DNA of 64,000 bases from Kineobactrum salinum (GTDB taxonomy: Bacteria; Pseudomonadota; Gammaproteobacteria; Pseudomonadales; Halieaceae), in contig NZ_CP048711.1 in the NCBI RefSeq assembly GCF_010669285.1, forward strand, positions 1,798,001 to 1,862,000, read 5' to 3'. A model generated the notes under the pieces. That model was not told where the DNA came from. It ran no database searches and was given only the letters and a program-made list of their open reading frames with translations. Positions 26,251 through 37,984 of the stretch are shown piece after piece (position 1 is the first letter of the stretch; each line of letters opens with the position of its first letter). Position numbers and translations under genes: made by a program.

Positions 26251-28518
26251 ATGCTACTCGCCACTGATCTCGACGGCACTTTCCTTGGCGGCAGCCAGAC
26301 AGCGCGCCTGAAACTGTACCAGCTGGTTGCCTCACACCCGGATATCCGCCTGGTGTTCGTCACCGGGCGCGGACTGGAATACGTACTGCCGTTGCTGGCA
26401 GATCCTACGGTTCCCCAGCCCGACTACATCATCGCCGACGTCGGCGCGACGGTAGTACTCGGTGACTCCCAGCAGCCAGTATTCGAAATCCAGGATGACA
26501 TAGAGCGAATCTGGCCGGGGGACCGCGTAGTGGCCGATGCGCTGGCGCATTTGCCGGCACTGCAGCGCCAGGAGGTGCCACAGGAGCGGCGCTGTTCCTT
26601 TTTCTGTGAAGAACACGACATCGATGATGAAGTGCGGCGCATCGTGGAGAGTCTCGACTGTGACCTGCTGTTTTCAGCCGGCAAGTATTTTGACGTTCTG
26701 CCGAAAGGCGTCGACAAGGGACGCACACTGCAGCGACTGGTGGAACATCTGGCGGTAGACCCCGAGGATGTACTGGTGGCGGGCGACACCCTGAATGACC
26801 TGTCCATGTACGAGACCGGGTTCAAGGGCGTTTGCGTGGGTGACTCGGAGGCGGGTCTGCTGACTGCGACAGCGAATCTCGCCCGCGTGTATCACGCCAC
26901 CAGCCCCGGTACGGGCGGTATTCTTGAGGCTTTCGGGTATTTCGGTTTTCTCGGCAGCGAGGGGGTCGACGCCGAACTTTCGCCAGTATCCGAGCCCGGC
27001 AAATCGGATCTCGTCATCGTCTACCACCGCCTGCCCTACGAAGAATTCATCGAGGATGGCGAACGCAAGCGGCGGCGTCCCAAGTCGCCCAACGGTATTA
27101 TCCCCACCCTGCTGAGCTTCTTCGCCGACGGCAAGCCCGGCTCCTGGGTAGCCTGGGCCATCGATGCTCCCGGTCTGGGCGAATTCGAGGTCCACACCGA
27201 GGTAGACGTGCAACACTATCCGAAGCTCGTCGCCGCGCGGGTGGCGCTGACCGAAGACGAGGTGGAGATCTTCTACAAGCGCTTTTCCAAGGAGGCTTTC
27301 TGGCCCACGCTGCACACATTCTGGGAGCGCGCGATCTTTAATGAGTCACACTGGGAAGTGTTTCTTGAGGTCAACAGGCGCTTCGCCGAGAGCGCGGCCG
27401 CCGAGGCTGCCGACAATGCGGTGGTATGGATCCACGACTACAACCTGTGGATGGTGCCGGCCTATCTCCGCGAATTACGCCCCGACGTGACCATCGCGTT
27501 CTTTCACCACACTTATTTTCCCTCCGCCGATGTGTTCAATGTGCTGCCCTGGCGCCGGCAGATTGTCGGCAGCCTGCTGCAGTGCAACTACATCGGCTTC
27601 CACATCCCGCGCCAGGCCGAGAATTTCGTCGATGTTGCCCGTGGCGTGATGCCGGTAAAGATCAGCAAACGCGTCAATTGTGCGCCGCGTTTTCTGACCT
27701 ACGGTTGTGCAGTGGGCCTCGAGGAGATGACCACCGAGATCGAGGTGGCCGAGCGCCATATCGGTCTGGGCGCGCATCCGGTGGGGCTGGATATTGGGCG
27801 CGTCGAGCGCGCGCTGGAGGACCCGGCACAGAAGGAACGTATCGCCGCGTTGCGCGAGGAACTGGACGGCGTGCGCATGGTACTGGCCGTGGAGCGGCTC
27901 GATTTTACCAAGGGCATCCTGGAGAAACTCCAGGCCTTTGAACACCTGCTGGAGGAAAACCCCGAGCTACTGGAGAAAGTCACACTGATCACCATCTGCG
28001 TCCCCGCGGCGGCCGGGATGAAAATCTATGACGATCTGCAGGCGCAGATTGAACAGACGGTGGGGCGCATCAACGGGCGTTTTGCCCACATCGGCTGGAC
28101 CCCGGTACAGTTCTTCTTTCGTGCGGTGCCGTTTGAACAGCTGGTGGCCTACTACGCGGCGGCCGACGTCATGTGGATAACGCCACTGCGCGACGGTCTC
28201 AACCTGGTGGCGAAGGAGTATGTCGCCACGCAGGGGCTCACCAGGGGTTGCGGGGTGCTGGTGCTGTCGGAGTTCGCCGGCGCCGCAGCCGAGCTGCGCG
28301 GGCCCATTCTGACCAATCCGCACGATCCCCATGAACTGGTGACGACCTGCTATCTCGCCCTGACCATGAGCCGCGACGAGGCCCGCCGGCGCCTGGCGGA
28401 AGCCTTCAATTCGGTCTGCTATTACGATATCGCCCTGTGGGGAAATGAATTCATGGCAGCGGTGCGCGCCCATGCTCCCCTGCAAGGAACGCAGGCGAAG
28501 ACAGCCGCGAGCGGCTGA
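26251..28518 (+). CDS. ggpPS: fused glucosylglycerol-phosphate phosphatase/synthase (HAD-GT20)
   Basis: A 755-residue two-domain enzyme. Residues 1 to about 240 are a HAD phosphatase (nucleophile motif D6-L-D-G-T10; VLVAGDTLNDLSMYETG as the Mg-binding motif). From about 260 onward is a GT20 synthase of the trehalose/glucosylglycerol-phosphate type: WIHDYNLWMVPAYL, FFHHTYFPSADVFN, LAVERLDFTKGI, TPLRDGLNLVAKEYVA and VLSEFAGAAAEL. HHTYFPSADVFN instead of the trehalose-type HxPFPxxEVF and the N-terminal phosphatase fit bifunctional GgpPS, which makes the osmolyte glucosylglycerol from ADP-glucose and glycerol-3-phosphate. The start is ATG 26251; GTG 26239 is possible. The next gene is a matching phosphorylase. 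Confidence 0.85.
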   Translation: MLLATDLDGTFLGGSQTARLKLYQLVASHPDIRLVFVTGRGLEYVLPLLADPTVPQPDYIIADVGATVVLGDSQQPVFEIQDDIERIWPGDRVVADALAHLPALQRQEVPQERRCSFFCEEHDIDDEVRRIVESLDCDLLFSAGKYFDVLPKGVDKGRTLQRLVEHLAVDPEDVLVAGDTLNDLSMYETGFKGVCVGDSEAGLLTATANLARVYHATSPGTGGILEAFGYFGFLGSEGVDAELSPVSEPGKSDLVIVYHRLPYEEFIEDGERKRRRPKSPNGIIPTLLSFFADGKPGSWVAWAIDAPGLGEFEVHTEVDVQHYPKLVAARVALTEDEVEIFYKRFSKEAFWPTLHTFWERAIFNESHWEVFLEVNRRFAESAAAEAADNAVVWIHDYNLWMVPAYLRELRPDVTIAFFHHTYFPSADVFNVLPWRRQIVGSLLQCNYIGFHIPRQAENFVDVARGVMPVKISKRVNCAPRFLTYGCAVGLEEMTTEIEVAERHIGLGAHPVGLDIGRVERALEDPAQKERIAALREELDGVRMVLAVERLDFTKGILEKLQAFEHLLEENPELLEKVTLITICVPAAAGMKIYDDLQAQIEQTVGRINGRFAHIGWTPVQFFFRAVPFEQLVAYYAAADVMWITPLRDGLNLVAKEYVATQGLTRGCGVLVLSEFAGAAAELRGPILTNPHDPHELVTTCYLALTMSRDEARRRLAEAFNSVCYYDIALWGNEFMAAVRAHAPLQGTQAKTAASG

Positions 28519-28564
28519 GCATTGCCTCGCGTCAATTTCAGAGCTACCACCCAGGAGCGCGACA

Positions 28565-30007
28565 ATGGCCTTGCGTAACGCCGTTCAGCTGATTTGCTAT
28601 CCCGACCGCATCGGCCATAACCTGCAGGACCTGAAAACGGCGCTCGATCGCCATTTCGCGGATGCGATAGGCGGCCTGCATATACTGCCCTTTTACCCCT
28701 CCAATGCCGATGCCGGTTTCTCGCCGCTGACGCACAAGGAGGTGGACCCGCGCTATGGCGACTGGGGCGATATCGAGGCCCTGGCAGAACAATTTGATCT
28801 CTGCGCGGATGTCACGATCAACCACATTTCCGACGAATCCGTGGAGTTCAGGGATTTTGTGCGTCACGGCTTTGAGTCCCGCTACGCCGACCTGTTCGTC
28901 GATGTCGACAAATTTGGCGAAATCACACCGGACGATCTGGCCCGGATCCATATCCGCAAGGAAAAGGAGCCCTTTCGGGAAGTCAGCTTCGATAGCGGCG
29001 GCAAGGCGCGTGTCTGGTGTACCTTCACCGAACATCAGATCGACCTCAACTACGATGCGCCGCTGGCCTACACGCTGATGGAGGACTACATCACCTTCCT
29101 GGCGGGCAAGGGCGTCAAATTGCTGCGCCTGGATGCCTTCGGCTACACCACCAAGCGTATCGGCACCAGCTGTTTTCTGGTGGAACCGGATGTCTACCGC
29201 TTGCTGGAGTGGGTGAATGACGTCGCTCACCGCCACGGAGCGGAATGCCTGCCCGAGGTACACGACAACTGCAGCTACCAGTACGCCCTCAGCCGCCGCG
29301 ATATGCGGCCCTACGGCTTTGCCCTGCCACCGTTGCTACTGTATTCCCTGCTCGACGCCAACAGCGTGTATCTGAAGAACTGGCTGCGCATGTGCCCGCG
29401 CAACATGGTCACAGTGCTCGATACCCACGATGGCATCTGCATACCCGATGTCGAGGGTGTGCTGCCGGACGACAAGATCAGGAGCCTGATCGACAACATC
29501 AACGCGCGCAGCGCCGACCCCATTCTGCGCAAATCGGCAGCCAGCATTCACAGTGTCGGTGCCATCTACCAGCTCACCTGCACGTATTACGATGCGCTGA
29601 TGCAGAACGACGATACCTACATCGCAGCGCGCGCGATACAGTTTTTTACACCGGGAATTCCCCAAGTGTATTATGTCGGCCTGCTCGCCGGCTGTAACGA
29701 TGAAGAGCTGATGGAGAGTACCGGCGAGCTGCGCGACATCAACCGTGCCTACTTCAGCCTGGAGGAAGTAGCTCGGGCGACGGAGAAGCCGGTGGTGCAA
29801 CGTCTGCTCAAGTTGATGCGTTTCCGCTCCCACTACCCCGCCTTCAATGGGCACTTCGAGCTGCAATACTCGAACGAGTCCAGCGTTGCCATGGCCTGGC
29901 GCCACGGCGAGCACTACTGCGCACTGTTTGTGGACCTCAAGTTCAAGACCAGCAGCATTGTCTACCTGGACGAAGACACCCAGGCGGAAGTCACGTTCCG
30001 CGCCTGA
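28565..30007 (+). CDS. GH13_18 phosphorylase, likely 2-O-alpha-glucosylglycerol phosphorylase
   Basis: A 480-residue enzyme of the sucrose-phosphorylase subfamily of GH13. The nucleophile D190 is in LLRLDAFGYTTK, the acid/base E231 in CLPEVHDNCS and the third carboxylate in VLDTHDGI. AGGAG lies 8 bases before ATG 28565. Close relatives split glucosides of sucrose, glucosylglycerol or glucosylglycerate with phosphate, giving glucose-1-phosphate. Because it directly follows ggpPS (46 bases, same strand), glucosylglycerol is the best guess, as for the enzyme described in Marinobacter. Family membership is certain; the substrate is inferred. Confidence 0.85.
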   Translation: MALRNAVQLICYPDRIGHNLQDLKTALDRHFADAIGGLHILPFYPSNADAGFSPLTHKEVDPRYGDWGDIEALAEQFDLCADVTINHISDESVEFRDFVRHGFESRYADLFVDVDKFGEITPDDLARIHIRKEKEPFREVSFDSGGKARVWCTFTEHQIDLNYDAPLAYTLMEDYITFLAGKGVKLLRLDAFGYTTKRIGTSCFLVEPDVYRLLEWVNDVAHRHGAECLPEVHDNCSYQYALSRRDMRPYGFALPPLLLYSLLDANSVYLKNWLRMCPRNMVTVLDTHDGICIPDVEGVLPDDKIRSLIDNINARSADPILRKSAASIHSVGAIYQLTCTYYDALMQNDDTYIAARAIQFFTPGIPQVYYVGLLAGCNDEELMESTGELRDINRAYFSLEEVARATEKPVVQRLLKLMRFRSHYPAFNGHFELQYSNESSVAMAWRHGEHYCALFVDLKFKTSSIVYLDEDTQAEVTFRA

Positions 30008-30015
30008 AATAAAGA

Positions 30016-30040
30016 ACGGCGACGCCCAGGGCGTCGCCGT
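30016..30040. terminator. hairpin terminator between convergent genes
   Basis: A perfect 11-bp stem (ACGGCGACGCC / GGCGTCGCCGT) with a 3-base loop. On the minus strand it is followed by TTCTTTATTTC, so it best serves katG, but it can stop both convergent transcripts. Confidence 0.8.
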
Positions 30041-30067
30041 CTACAGTGACGAGCTCGGCGGCCGCTA

Positions 30068-32308
<2,241 letters not shown>

Positions 32309-32513
32309 TTATCAGTGCATCACATTCTGTTGCCGGGATCTCACCGACAAGTTGAATTCCCATCCCATGCCAACCGATCAAACAAACTACTCGACACGGT
32401 AAAACCAGGCTACCCCAAGGACCATGATCGGGGTTAGGACATTAACTGGAATTTGAGCTTCTAAAAATCCGAAGATCCGGGACGTGCGCCAATTGGCTCG
32501 CGCCGGCGCAAAT

Positions 32514-32738
32514 TCACCGGTCGAGCCGCGCCACTGCCTCCCTGGCCAGCGGCGACAGCTCGCCGCCATCCTCGCGCAGATACTCGCTGAGCTGGATCTT
32601 CATGCTGCGGGCCCAGAAGCGGCGCATGTGGTTGGCAACCTGGTCCGCCGCATCGGCCTCGCTGCCGGCGCCGTGCTGCAGGTTCGCGGCAATCTGGTTA
32701 GCCATGCGGATCAGGCTCTGCAATTCTCCTGTACTCAC
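32514..32738 (-). CDS. fdsD: formate dehydrogenase delta subunit
   Basis: A 74-residue FdsD-type subunit. It has LIRMANQIAANL, then DQVANHMRRFWARSMKIQL and a GGELSPLAREAVARL end, as in the family. Its ATG overlaps the stop of fdhD (ATGA), so it is the last gene of the fds operon. FdsD is required for active soluble NAD-dependent formate dehydrogenase, though its exact role is unclear. Confidence 0.88.
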   Translation of the reverse strand: MSTGELQSLIRMANQIAANLQHGAGSEADAADQVANHMRRFWARSMKIQLSEYLREDGGELSPLAREAVARLDR

Positions 32739-33550
32739 GGTGCATGCCGGCGGCTGGCTGACCCGGCCAAGGGGTCGTGGTAGATCACGTGGCGCCCGGG
32801 ACGAGCGAAGCCAATCAACAATTGCCCGGCCCGCTGCGCGTAGTCAATCGCCAGCGATGTCGGGGCCGAAACAGCCACCAGGGCGCCGATGCCCACCGCG
32901 CAACTCTTCTGCACCATTTCATAGCTGGCCCTGCTGGATACCAGCACAAAGCCCCCGGTGTGCATGTCCTCCTCCCGCCGCAACAACGCGCCAATCAGCT
33001 TGTCCAGCGCGTTGTGTCGCCCAACATCTTCGCGCAGCATCAGGATATCGCCCTCCGGACTGCACCAGGCGGCACCGTGACTGGCGCCGGTTTCCGCCTG
33101 CAGCGGCTGGTGGGCCCTGAGTACGGCCAGCGCGCGCTGGACCGCGGCATCGCTCAGCGGCGGCGCCGTCACCCGCGCCACCGGGCGCAATACCTCGGCC
33201 AGCGATTCGGTGCCGCACAGACCACAGCCGGTGCGGCCCGTCAGGTTGCGGCGCCGGCGCTGCAGGCCCGCCAGGCGCTGTGTGGCGATCTGCATCTCCA
33301 CCGAGATGCCCTCGGGAGCAGCGGCAACAGTACAGTCGTACAGCTCGCCGGTTCGCTCCAGAATGCCCTCGCTCAGGCTGAAGCCCAGTCCCAGCTCCTC
33401 GAGGTCCGTCGGTGTCGCCATCATCACCGCATGAGACACGCCGTTATAGACCAGCGCCACCGGCACTTCCCGGGCGATGCTGTCGCGGGCTTGCTCGCGC
33501 CGCGGCCGGTCGCTGCAATAGACGCTCACTGGCACCGTGCTGGTCGGCAT
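32735..33550 (-). CDS. fdhD: formate dehydrogenase accessory sulfurtransferase FdhD
   Basis: A 271-residue FdhD/FdsC protein. It passes sulfur from a cysteine desulfurase to the molybdenum cofactor and inserts it into the enzyme. The CxxC sulfur relay is C109-G-L-C112-G. The family motifs TPTDLEELGLGFSLSEGI, REDVGRHNALDKLIGAL and VLVSSRASYEMVQK are intact. It lies 2 bases downstream of fdsA. Confidence 0.93.
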   Translation of the reverse strand: MPTSTVPVSVYCSDRPRREQARDSIAREVPVALVYNGVSHAVMMATPTDLEELGLGFSLSEGILERTGELYDCTVAAAPEGISVEMQIATQRLAGLQRRRRNLTGRTGCGLCGTESLAEVLRPVARVTAPPLSDAAVQRALAVLRAHQPLQAETGASHGAAWCSPEGDILMLREDVGRHNALDKLIGALLRREEDMHTGGFVLVSSRASYEMVQKSCAVGIGALVAVSAPTSLAIDYAQRAGQLLIGFARPGRHVIYHDPLAGSASRRHAP

Positions 33551-33552
33551 GA

Positions 33553-36429
33553 TCAGAGTTCGGCGCCATCCGCCGCGAGTTCGCGCCGGCCCTCGCGGTG
33601 CAGTTGCCGCTGCTGCTCGTCAAAGGACTGGAACTCGCGCTGCCAGGCCGAGGGCTGGCTCACTTTCTCCACCTGCACCGCGGTCACCTTGTACTCCGGG
33701 CAGTTGGTCGCCCAGTCGGAGCTGTCGGTGGTGATGACATTGGCGCCGCTACCCGGATGATGGAAGGTGGTGTAAACCACCCCCGGCAGCATGCGGTCGT
33801 TGACCCGGGCGCGCAGCACGGTGTGTCCCGCGCGGCTGGTTATGCCCAGCCAGTCACCGTCTTGGATCCCGCGCACTTCTGCATCATGGGGATGCACTTC
33901 CAGCACGTCCTCGTCGTGCCACTGCTGGTTGTCGGTGCGCCGGGTCTGGGCGCCGACATTGTATTGCGACAGGATCCGGCCGGTGGTCAGCAGCAGCGGG
34001 TATTTGCGGTTGGTGCGCTCCTCGGTGGCCACGTACTCGGTGATCGCGAAATTGCCCAGCCCGATCGGAAAGTCCCGCTCGTGCATGATCGGCATGCCCT
34101 CGGGGTAGGCATCGTTGCAGGGCCACTGGATGCTGCCCAGGCGGTCGAGCTTGGCATAGCTGACGCCGGCAAAACTCGGGGTCAGGCGGGCGATCTCGTC
34201 CATGATCTGCGACGGGTGGCTGTAGTCCATCGGGTAGCCCAGCGCGTTGGCCAGATCCACGGTGACCTCCCAATCCTCCTTGCCCGCCAACGGCGCCATC
34301 ACCTTGCGCACCCGGTTGATGCGGCGTTCGGCGTTGGTAAAGGTACCGTTCTTCTCCAGGAAGGTGGAGCCCGGCAACAGCACGTGGGCATACTTGGCGG
34401 TTTCATTGAGGAAGATGTCCTGCACGATCAGGCACTCGAGTGACCCCAGCGCAGCCTCCACGTGCAGTGTGTTGGGGTCGGACTGGGCGATATCCTCGCC
34501 CTGCACGTACAGGCCCTTGAAGCTGCCGCTGATCGCGGCGTCGAACATGTTAGGGATGCGCAGGCCGGGCTCGTCGTCGATCTGCACACCCCAGTCCGCC
34601 TCAAAGCGGGCGCGGGCTGTTATATCGGAAACGTGCTGGTAACCCGGCAATTCGTGGGGGAAGGAGCCCATGTCGCAGGAACCCTGGACATTGTTCTGGC
34701 CGCGTAGTGGATTGACGCCCACCCCTTCGCGGCCGATATTGCCGGTGGCCAGCGCCAGGTTGGCGATGCCCATGACCATGGTGGATCCCTGGCTGTGCTC
34801 GGTGACGCCCAGGCCGTAGTAGATCGCGCCGTTGCGAGCCCCGGCATAGGCGCGGGCGGCCTCGCGCACCGCGGCTGCCGGCACCCCGGTCACGCTCTCC
34901 AGTTGCTCCGGCGAGTGCCGCGGCTGGCTGATGAAATCGCGCCAGCGGCGGTAGGCGTCCAGGCCACAGCGTTCGGCGACGAATGCCGTATCTTCCAGCC
35001 CCTCGGTCACCACCACGTGGGCCAGCGCATTGACCATCGCCACATTGGTGCCAGGCCGCAGTGGCAGGTGCCGGGCGACACCCAGGTGTGGCGTCTTCAG
35101 CAGGTCGATACGCCGCGGATCGATCACGATCAGCTCGGCGCCCTGCCGCAAACGGCGGCGCAGTTGTGAGGCGAACACCGGGTGGGCATCGGTGGGGTTG
35201 GCGCCGATCACCACGATCACATCGGCCTGCATCACCGAGTCAAAGGTCTGGGTGCCGGCCGACTCGCCCAGCGTGGTCTTCAATCCGTAACCGGTGGGGG
35301 AATGGCAGACCCGGGCGCAGGTATCGGTGTTGTTGTTGCCAAACGCGGCCCGCACCAGCTTCTGCACCAGGTAGGTCTCCTCATTGGTGCAGCGCGAGGA
35401 GGTGATGCCGCCGATGCTCTCGCGCCCGTAGCGCTGCTGGATCGCCTGCAGCCGGCCGGCGGCAAAGGTGATGGCCTCCTCCCAGCTCACCGCCTGCCAG
35501 GGCTGGTCGATGGCATCGCGGATCATCGGCTGCTGCAGCCGGTCCTTGTGGGTGGCGTAACCGAAGGCGAAACGCCCTTTCACACACGAGTGGCCGTGGT
35601 TGGCGGCACCGCCCTTGTAGGGCACCATGCGCACCACCTGGTCGCCCTTCATCTGTGCCTCGAAGGAGCAGCCCACCCCGCAATAGGCGCAGGTGGTCAC
35701 CACGCTGTGTTCCGGCAGGCCCTCGTCGATGACGCTCTTTTCCATCAGCGTCGCCGTCGGGCAGGTCTGCACACAGGCACCGCAGGAGACGCACTCCGAA
35801 TCCATGAAGGGCTCGTTGTCCCCGGCCGAGACCTTGGAGCCGAAGCCGCGGCCGTCGATGGTCAGCGCAAAGCTGCCCTGCACTTCCTCGCAGGCCCGCA
35901 CACAGCGGGAGCAGACAATGCATTTGCTGGGGTCGAAAGTGAAGTAGGGGTTGGACTCGTCCTTCTCGGCAGCCAGGTGGTTGGCTCCGTCGAAACCGTA
36001 GCGTACCTCGCGCAGGCCCACCGCCCCGGCCATGTCCTGCAACTCGCAGTCGCCATTGGCGGGACAGGTCAGGCAGTCCAGCGGGTGATCGGAAATATAC
36101 AGTTCCATGATATTGCGGCGCAGCCTGGCCACCGGCTCGGTCTGGGTGGAGACCTGCATGCCCTGCTCCACCGGCGTGGTGCAGGAGGCCGGATAGCCGC
36201 GCTTGCCGGCGATCTGCACCGCACACAGGCGGCAGGAACCAAAGGCCTCCAGGTTGTCGGAGGCGCACAGCTTGGGGATGTTGATGCCGGCCAGCGCGGC
36301 CGCCCGCAACACCGAGGTGCCCTCGGGCACGCTTACATCGACACCGTCGACCACCAGGCTGACCGTGTTGGCGGTCGCCGCGGGAGCCGGTGTGCCGTAG
36401 TCCCTGTCCGGTTCGTGGTAATGCAACAT
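33553..36429 (-). CDS. fdsA: NAD-dependent formate dehydrogenase alpha subunit
   Basis: A 958-residue molybdenum-bis-MGD catalytic subunit. In order: an N-terminal 2Fe-2S domain (CASDNLEAFGSCRLC), a His-Cys3 cluster (HPLDCLTCPANGDCELQ), two 4Fe-4S ferredoxin motifs (CIVCSRCVRACEE; CVSCGACVQTCP), the 4Fe-4S of the Mo domain (CAYCGVGC), and the Mo ligand Cys in CARVCHSPTGYGL (cysteine, not selenocysteine). The C-terminal MGD-binding domain includes VEVHPHDAEVRGIQDGDW. It oxidises formate to CO2 in the cytoplasm and passes electrons to FdsB/FdsG. It lies one base after fdsB. Confidence 0.95.
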   Translation of the reverse strand: MLHYHEPDRDYGTPAPAATANTVSLVVDGVDVSVPEGTSVLRAAALAGINIPKLCASDNLEAFGSCRLCAVQIAGKRGYPASCTTPVEQGMQVSTQTEPVARLRRNIMELYISDHPLDCLTCPANGDCELQDMAGAVGLREVRYGFDGANHLAAEKDESNPYFTFDPSKCIVCSRCVRACEEVQGSFALTIDGRGFGSKVSAGDNEPFMDSECVSCGACVQTCPTATLMEKSVIDEGLPEHSVVTTCAYCGVGCSFEAQMKGDQVVRMVPYKGGAANHGHSCVKGRFAFGYATHKDRLQQPMIRDAIDQPWQAVSWEEAITFAAGRLQAIQQRYGRESIGGITSSRCTNEETYLVQKLVRAAFGNNNTDTCARVCHSPTGYGLKTTLGESAGTQTFDSVMQADVIVVIGANPTDAHPVFASQLRRRLRQGAELIVIDPRRIDLLKTPHLGVARHLPLRPGTNVAMVNALAHVVVTEGLEDTAFVAERCGLDAYRRWRDFISQPRHSPEQLESVTGVPAAAVREAARAYAGARNGAIYYGLGVTEHSQGSTMVMGIANLALATGNIGREGVGVNPLRGQNNVQGSCDMGSFPHELPGYQHVSDITARARFEADWGVQIDDEPGLRIPNMFDAAISGSFKGLYVQGEDIAQSDPNTLHVEAALGSLECLIVQDIFLNETAKYAHVLLPGSTFLEKNGTFTNAERRINRVRKVMAPLAGKEDWEVTVDLANALGYPMDYSHPSQIMDEIARLTPSFAGVSYAKLDRLGSIQWPCNDAYPEGMPIMHERDFPIGLGNFAITEYVATEERTNRKYPLLLTTGRILSQYNVGAQTRRTDNQQWHDEDVLEVHPHDAEVRGIQDGDWLGITSRAGHTVLRARVNDRMLPGVVYTTFHHPGSGANVITTDSSDWATNCPEYKVTAVQVEKVSQPSAWQREFQSFDEQQRQLHREGRRELAADGAEL

Positions 36430-36430
36430 A

Positions 36431-37984
36431 TCAGCGCCTCCGGTTGTCAGTGGGCCGCAGGTCCTCTGCGAAGTACTTCATCACGCTCTGTACCGGGATG
36501 GGGGTCATGCTCCCCATCGCGCAGAGGGAGCCGTCCACCATGGTAGTGCATAGCTCATCCAGCAGCGAGAGGTTGGCCTCCGGTCTGTCGCCGGCGCGAA
36601 TGCGGTCGATCACCTCCACGCCGCGGGTGGAGCCGATGCGGCAGGGGGTGCACTTGCCGCAGGACTCCACGGCGCAAAATTCCATCGAAAATCGGGCCTG
36701 TTCACCCATATCCACCGTATCGTCGAACAGCACCACGCCGCCGTGCCCCAGCACCGCGCCGACTTCGGCGAAGGCCTCGTAATCCAGCGGTGTATCCCAC
36801 TGCGCCGCCGGCAGGTAGGCGCCCAGCGGGCCGCCCACCTGTACCGCCCGCAGCGGCCGGCCGCTGCGGGTACCGCCACCGAAATCCTCCATCAACTCGC
36901 GCAAGGTGACGCCGAAGGCCAGCTCCACCAGGCCGCCGCGCAGCACATTGCCCGCCAGCTGTACCGGCAACGTGCCCCGGGAGCGCCCGACGCCGCAGTC
37001 GGCATAGGCCTGGGCGCCCCGATCGAGGATGAACGGCACCGCCGCCAGTGACAGCACATTGTTGACCACGGTGGGCAGCCCGAACAGCCCCTCCAGGGCC
37101 GGCAGCGGAGGCTTGGCGCGCACCAGGCCGCGCCTGCCCTCCAGGCTTTCCAGCATGGAGGTCTCCTCGCCGCAGATATAGGCACCCGCGCCCAGCCGCA
37201 CCTCCAGGTGGAAGGCGCGGCCGCTGCCCAGCACGGAATCACCCAGGTAGGCCGCGGCCCGGGCCCGCTCAATGGCAATGTTCAGGTTGCGCTGGGCCAG
37301 CGGGTACTCCGAACGCAGGTAGATATAGCCGCGGGTGGCACCCACCGCCAGACCGGCGATGGTCATGCCCTCAATCAGCATATAGGGGTCGCATTCCATC
37401 ACCAGGCGGTCGGCGAAGGTACCGGAGTCACCCTCATCGGCATTGCAGACAATGTATTTCTGGCCCTCGCCGGCCTTGCGTACCGTGTCCCACTTGATGC
37501 CGGTGGGAAAGGCCGCGCCACCGCGCCCGCGCAGGCCCGAGGTCTTGATCTCCTCGACGATGGCCTCCGGCGCCATCGGCAGCGCCCGTTCCAGGCCGGC
37601 AAAGCCGCCGTGGGCGCGGTACTGTTCAATAGAGAGCGGGTCTATCACGCCGATGCGGGCAAAGGTCAGCCGCTGCTGGCACGCAAGGTAGGGAATCTGT
37701 TCGACAAGCCCCTGGCACAGCGGGTGCGACTGCGCCCCCTCCAGCAGTCCGGCATCCAGCAGCGCGGGCAGGTCCGCCGCCGCTACCGGACCGTAGGCGA
37801 CGCGCCCGCCGGTGGTCTCCACCTCGATCAGTGGTTCCAGCCAGCACAGGCCGCGGCTGCCGTTGCGAACCAGCTCGAGATCCAGGCCCCGCCGGTCCGC
37901 CAGTGCCGCCAACTCCCGCGCCACCGCGTCGGCGCCCATCGCCAGCGCAGTGGTGTCGCTGGGCACGAATACGCGCACCGTCAT
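36431..37984 (-). CDS. fdsB: NAD-dependent formate dehydrogenase beta subunit
   Basis: A 517-residue NuoF-like flavoprotein with an N-terminal thioredoxin-like ferredoxin domain fused on (about 1-115). The FMN/NAD site shows GLRGRGGAAFPTGIKW, CNADEGDSGTFADR and GAGAYICGEETSMLESLEG. A 4Fe-4S cluster is bound by ESCGKCTPCRIGS. It takes electrons from FdsA and reduces NAD. Its ATG overlaps the fdsG stop by one base. Confidence 0.94.
   Translation of the reverse strand: MTVRVFVPSDTTALAMGADAVARELAALADRRGLDLELVRNGSRGLCWLEPLIEVETTGGRVAYGPVAAADLPALLDAGLLEGAQSHPLCQGLVEQIPYLACQQRLTFARIGVIDPLSIEQYRAHGGFAGLERALPMAPEAIVEEIKTSGLRGRGGAAFPTGIKWDTVRKAGEGQKYIVCNADEGDSGTFADRLVMECDPYMLIEGMTIAGLAVGATRGYIYLRSEYPLAQRNLNIAIERARAAAYLGDSVLGSGRAFHLEVRLGAGAYICGEETSMLESLEGRRGLVRAKPPLPALEGLFGLPTVVNNVLSLAAVPFILDRGAQAYADCGVGRSRGTLPVQLAGNVLRGGLVELAFGVTLRELMEDFGGGTRSGRPLRAVQVGGPLGAYLPAAQWDTPLDYEAFAEVGAVLGHGGVVLFDDTVDMGEQARFSMEFCAVESCGKCTPCRIGSTRGVEVIDRIRAGDRPEANLSLLDELCTTMVDGSLCAMGSMTPIPVQSVMKYFAEDLRPTDNRRR

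Noticed and set aside
28565-30007. Naming this gene sucrose phosphorylase
   Set aside because: Family members differ in acceptor; the ggpPS neighbour makes glucosylglycerol the more likely substrate, so only the subfamily is asserted.
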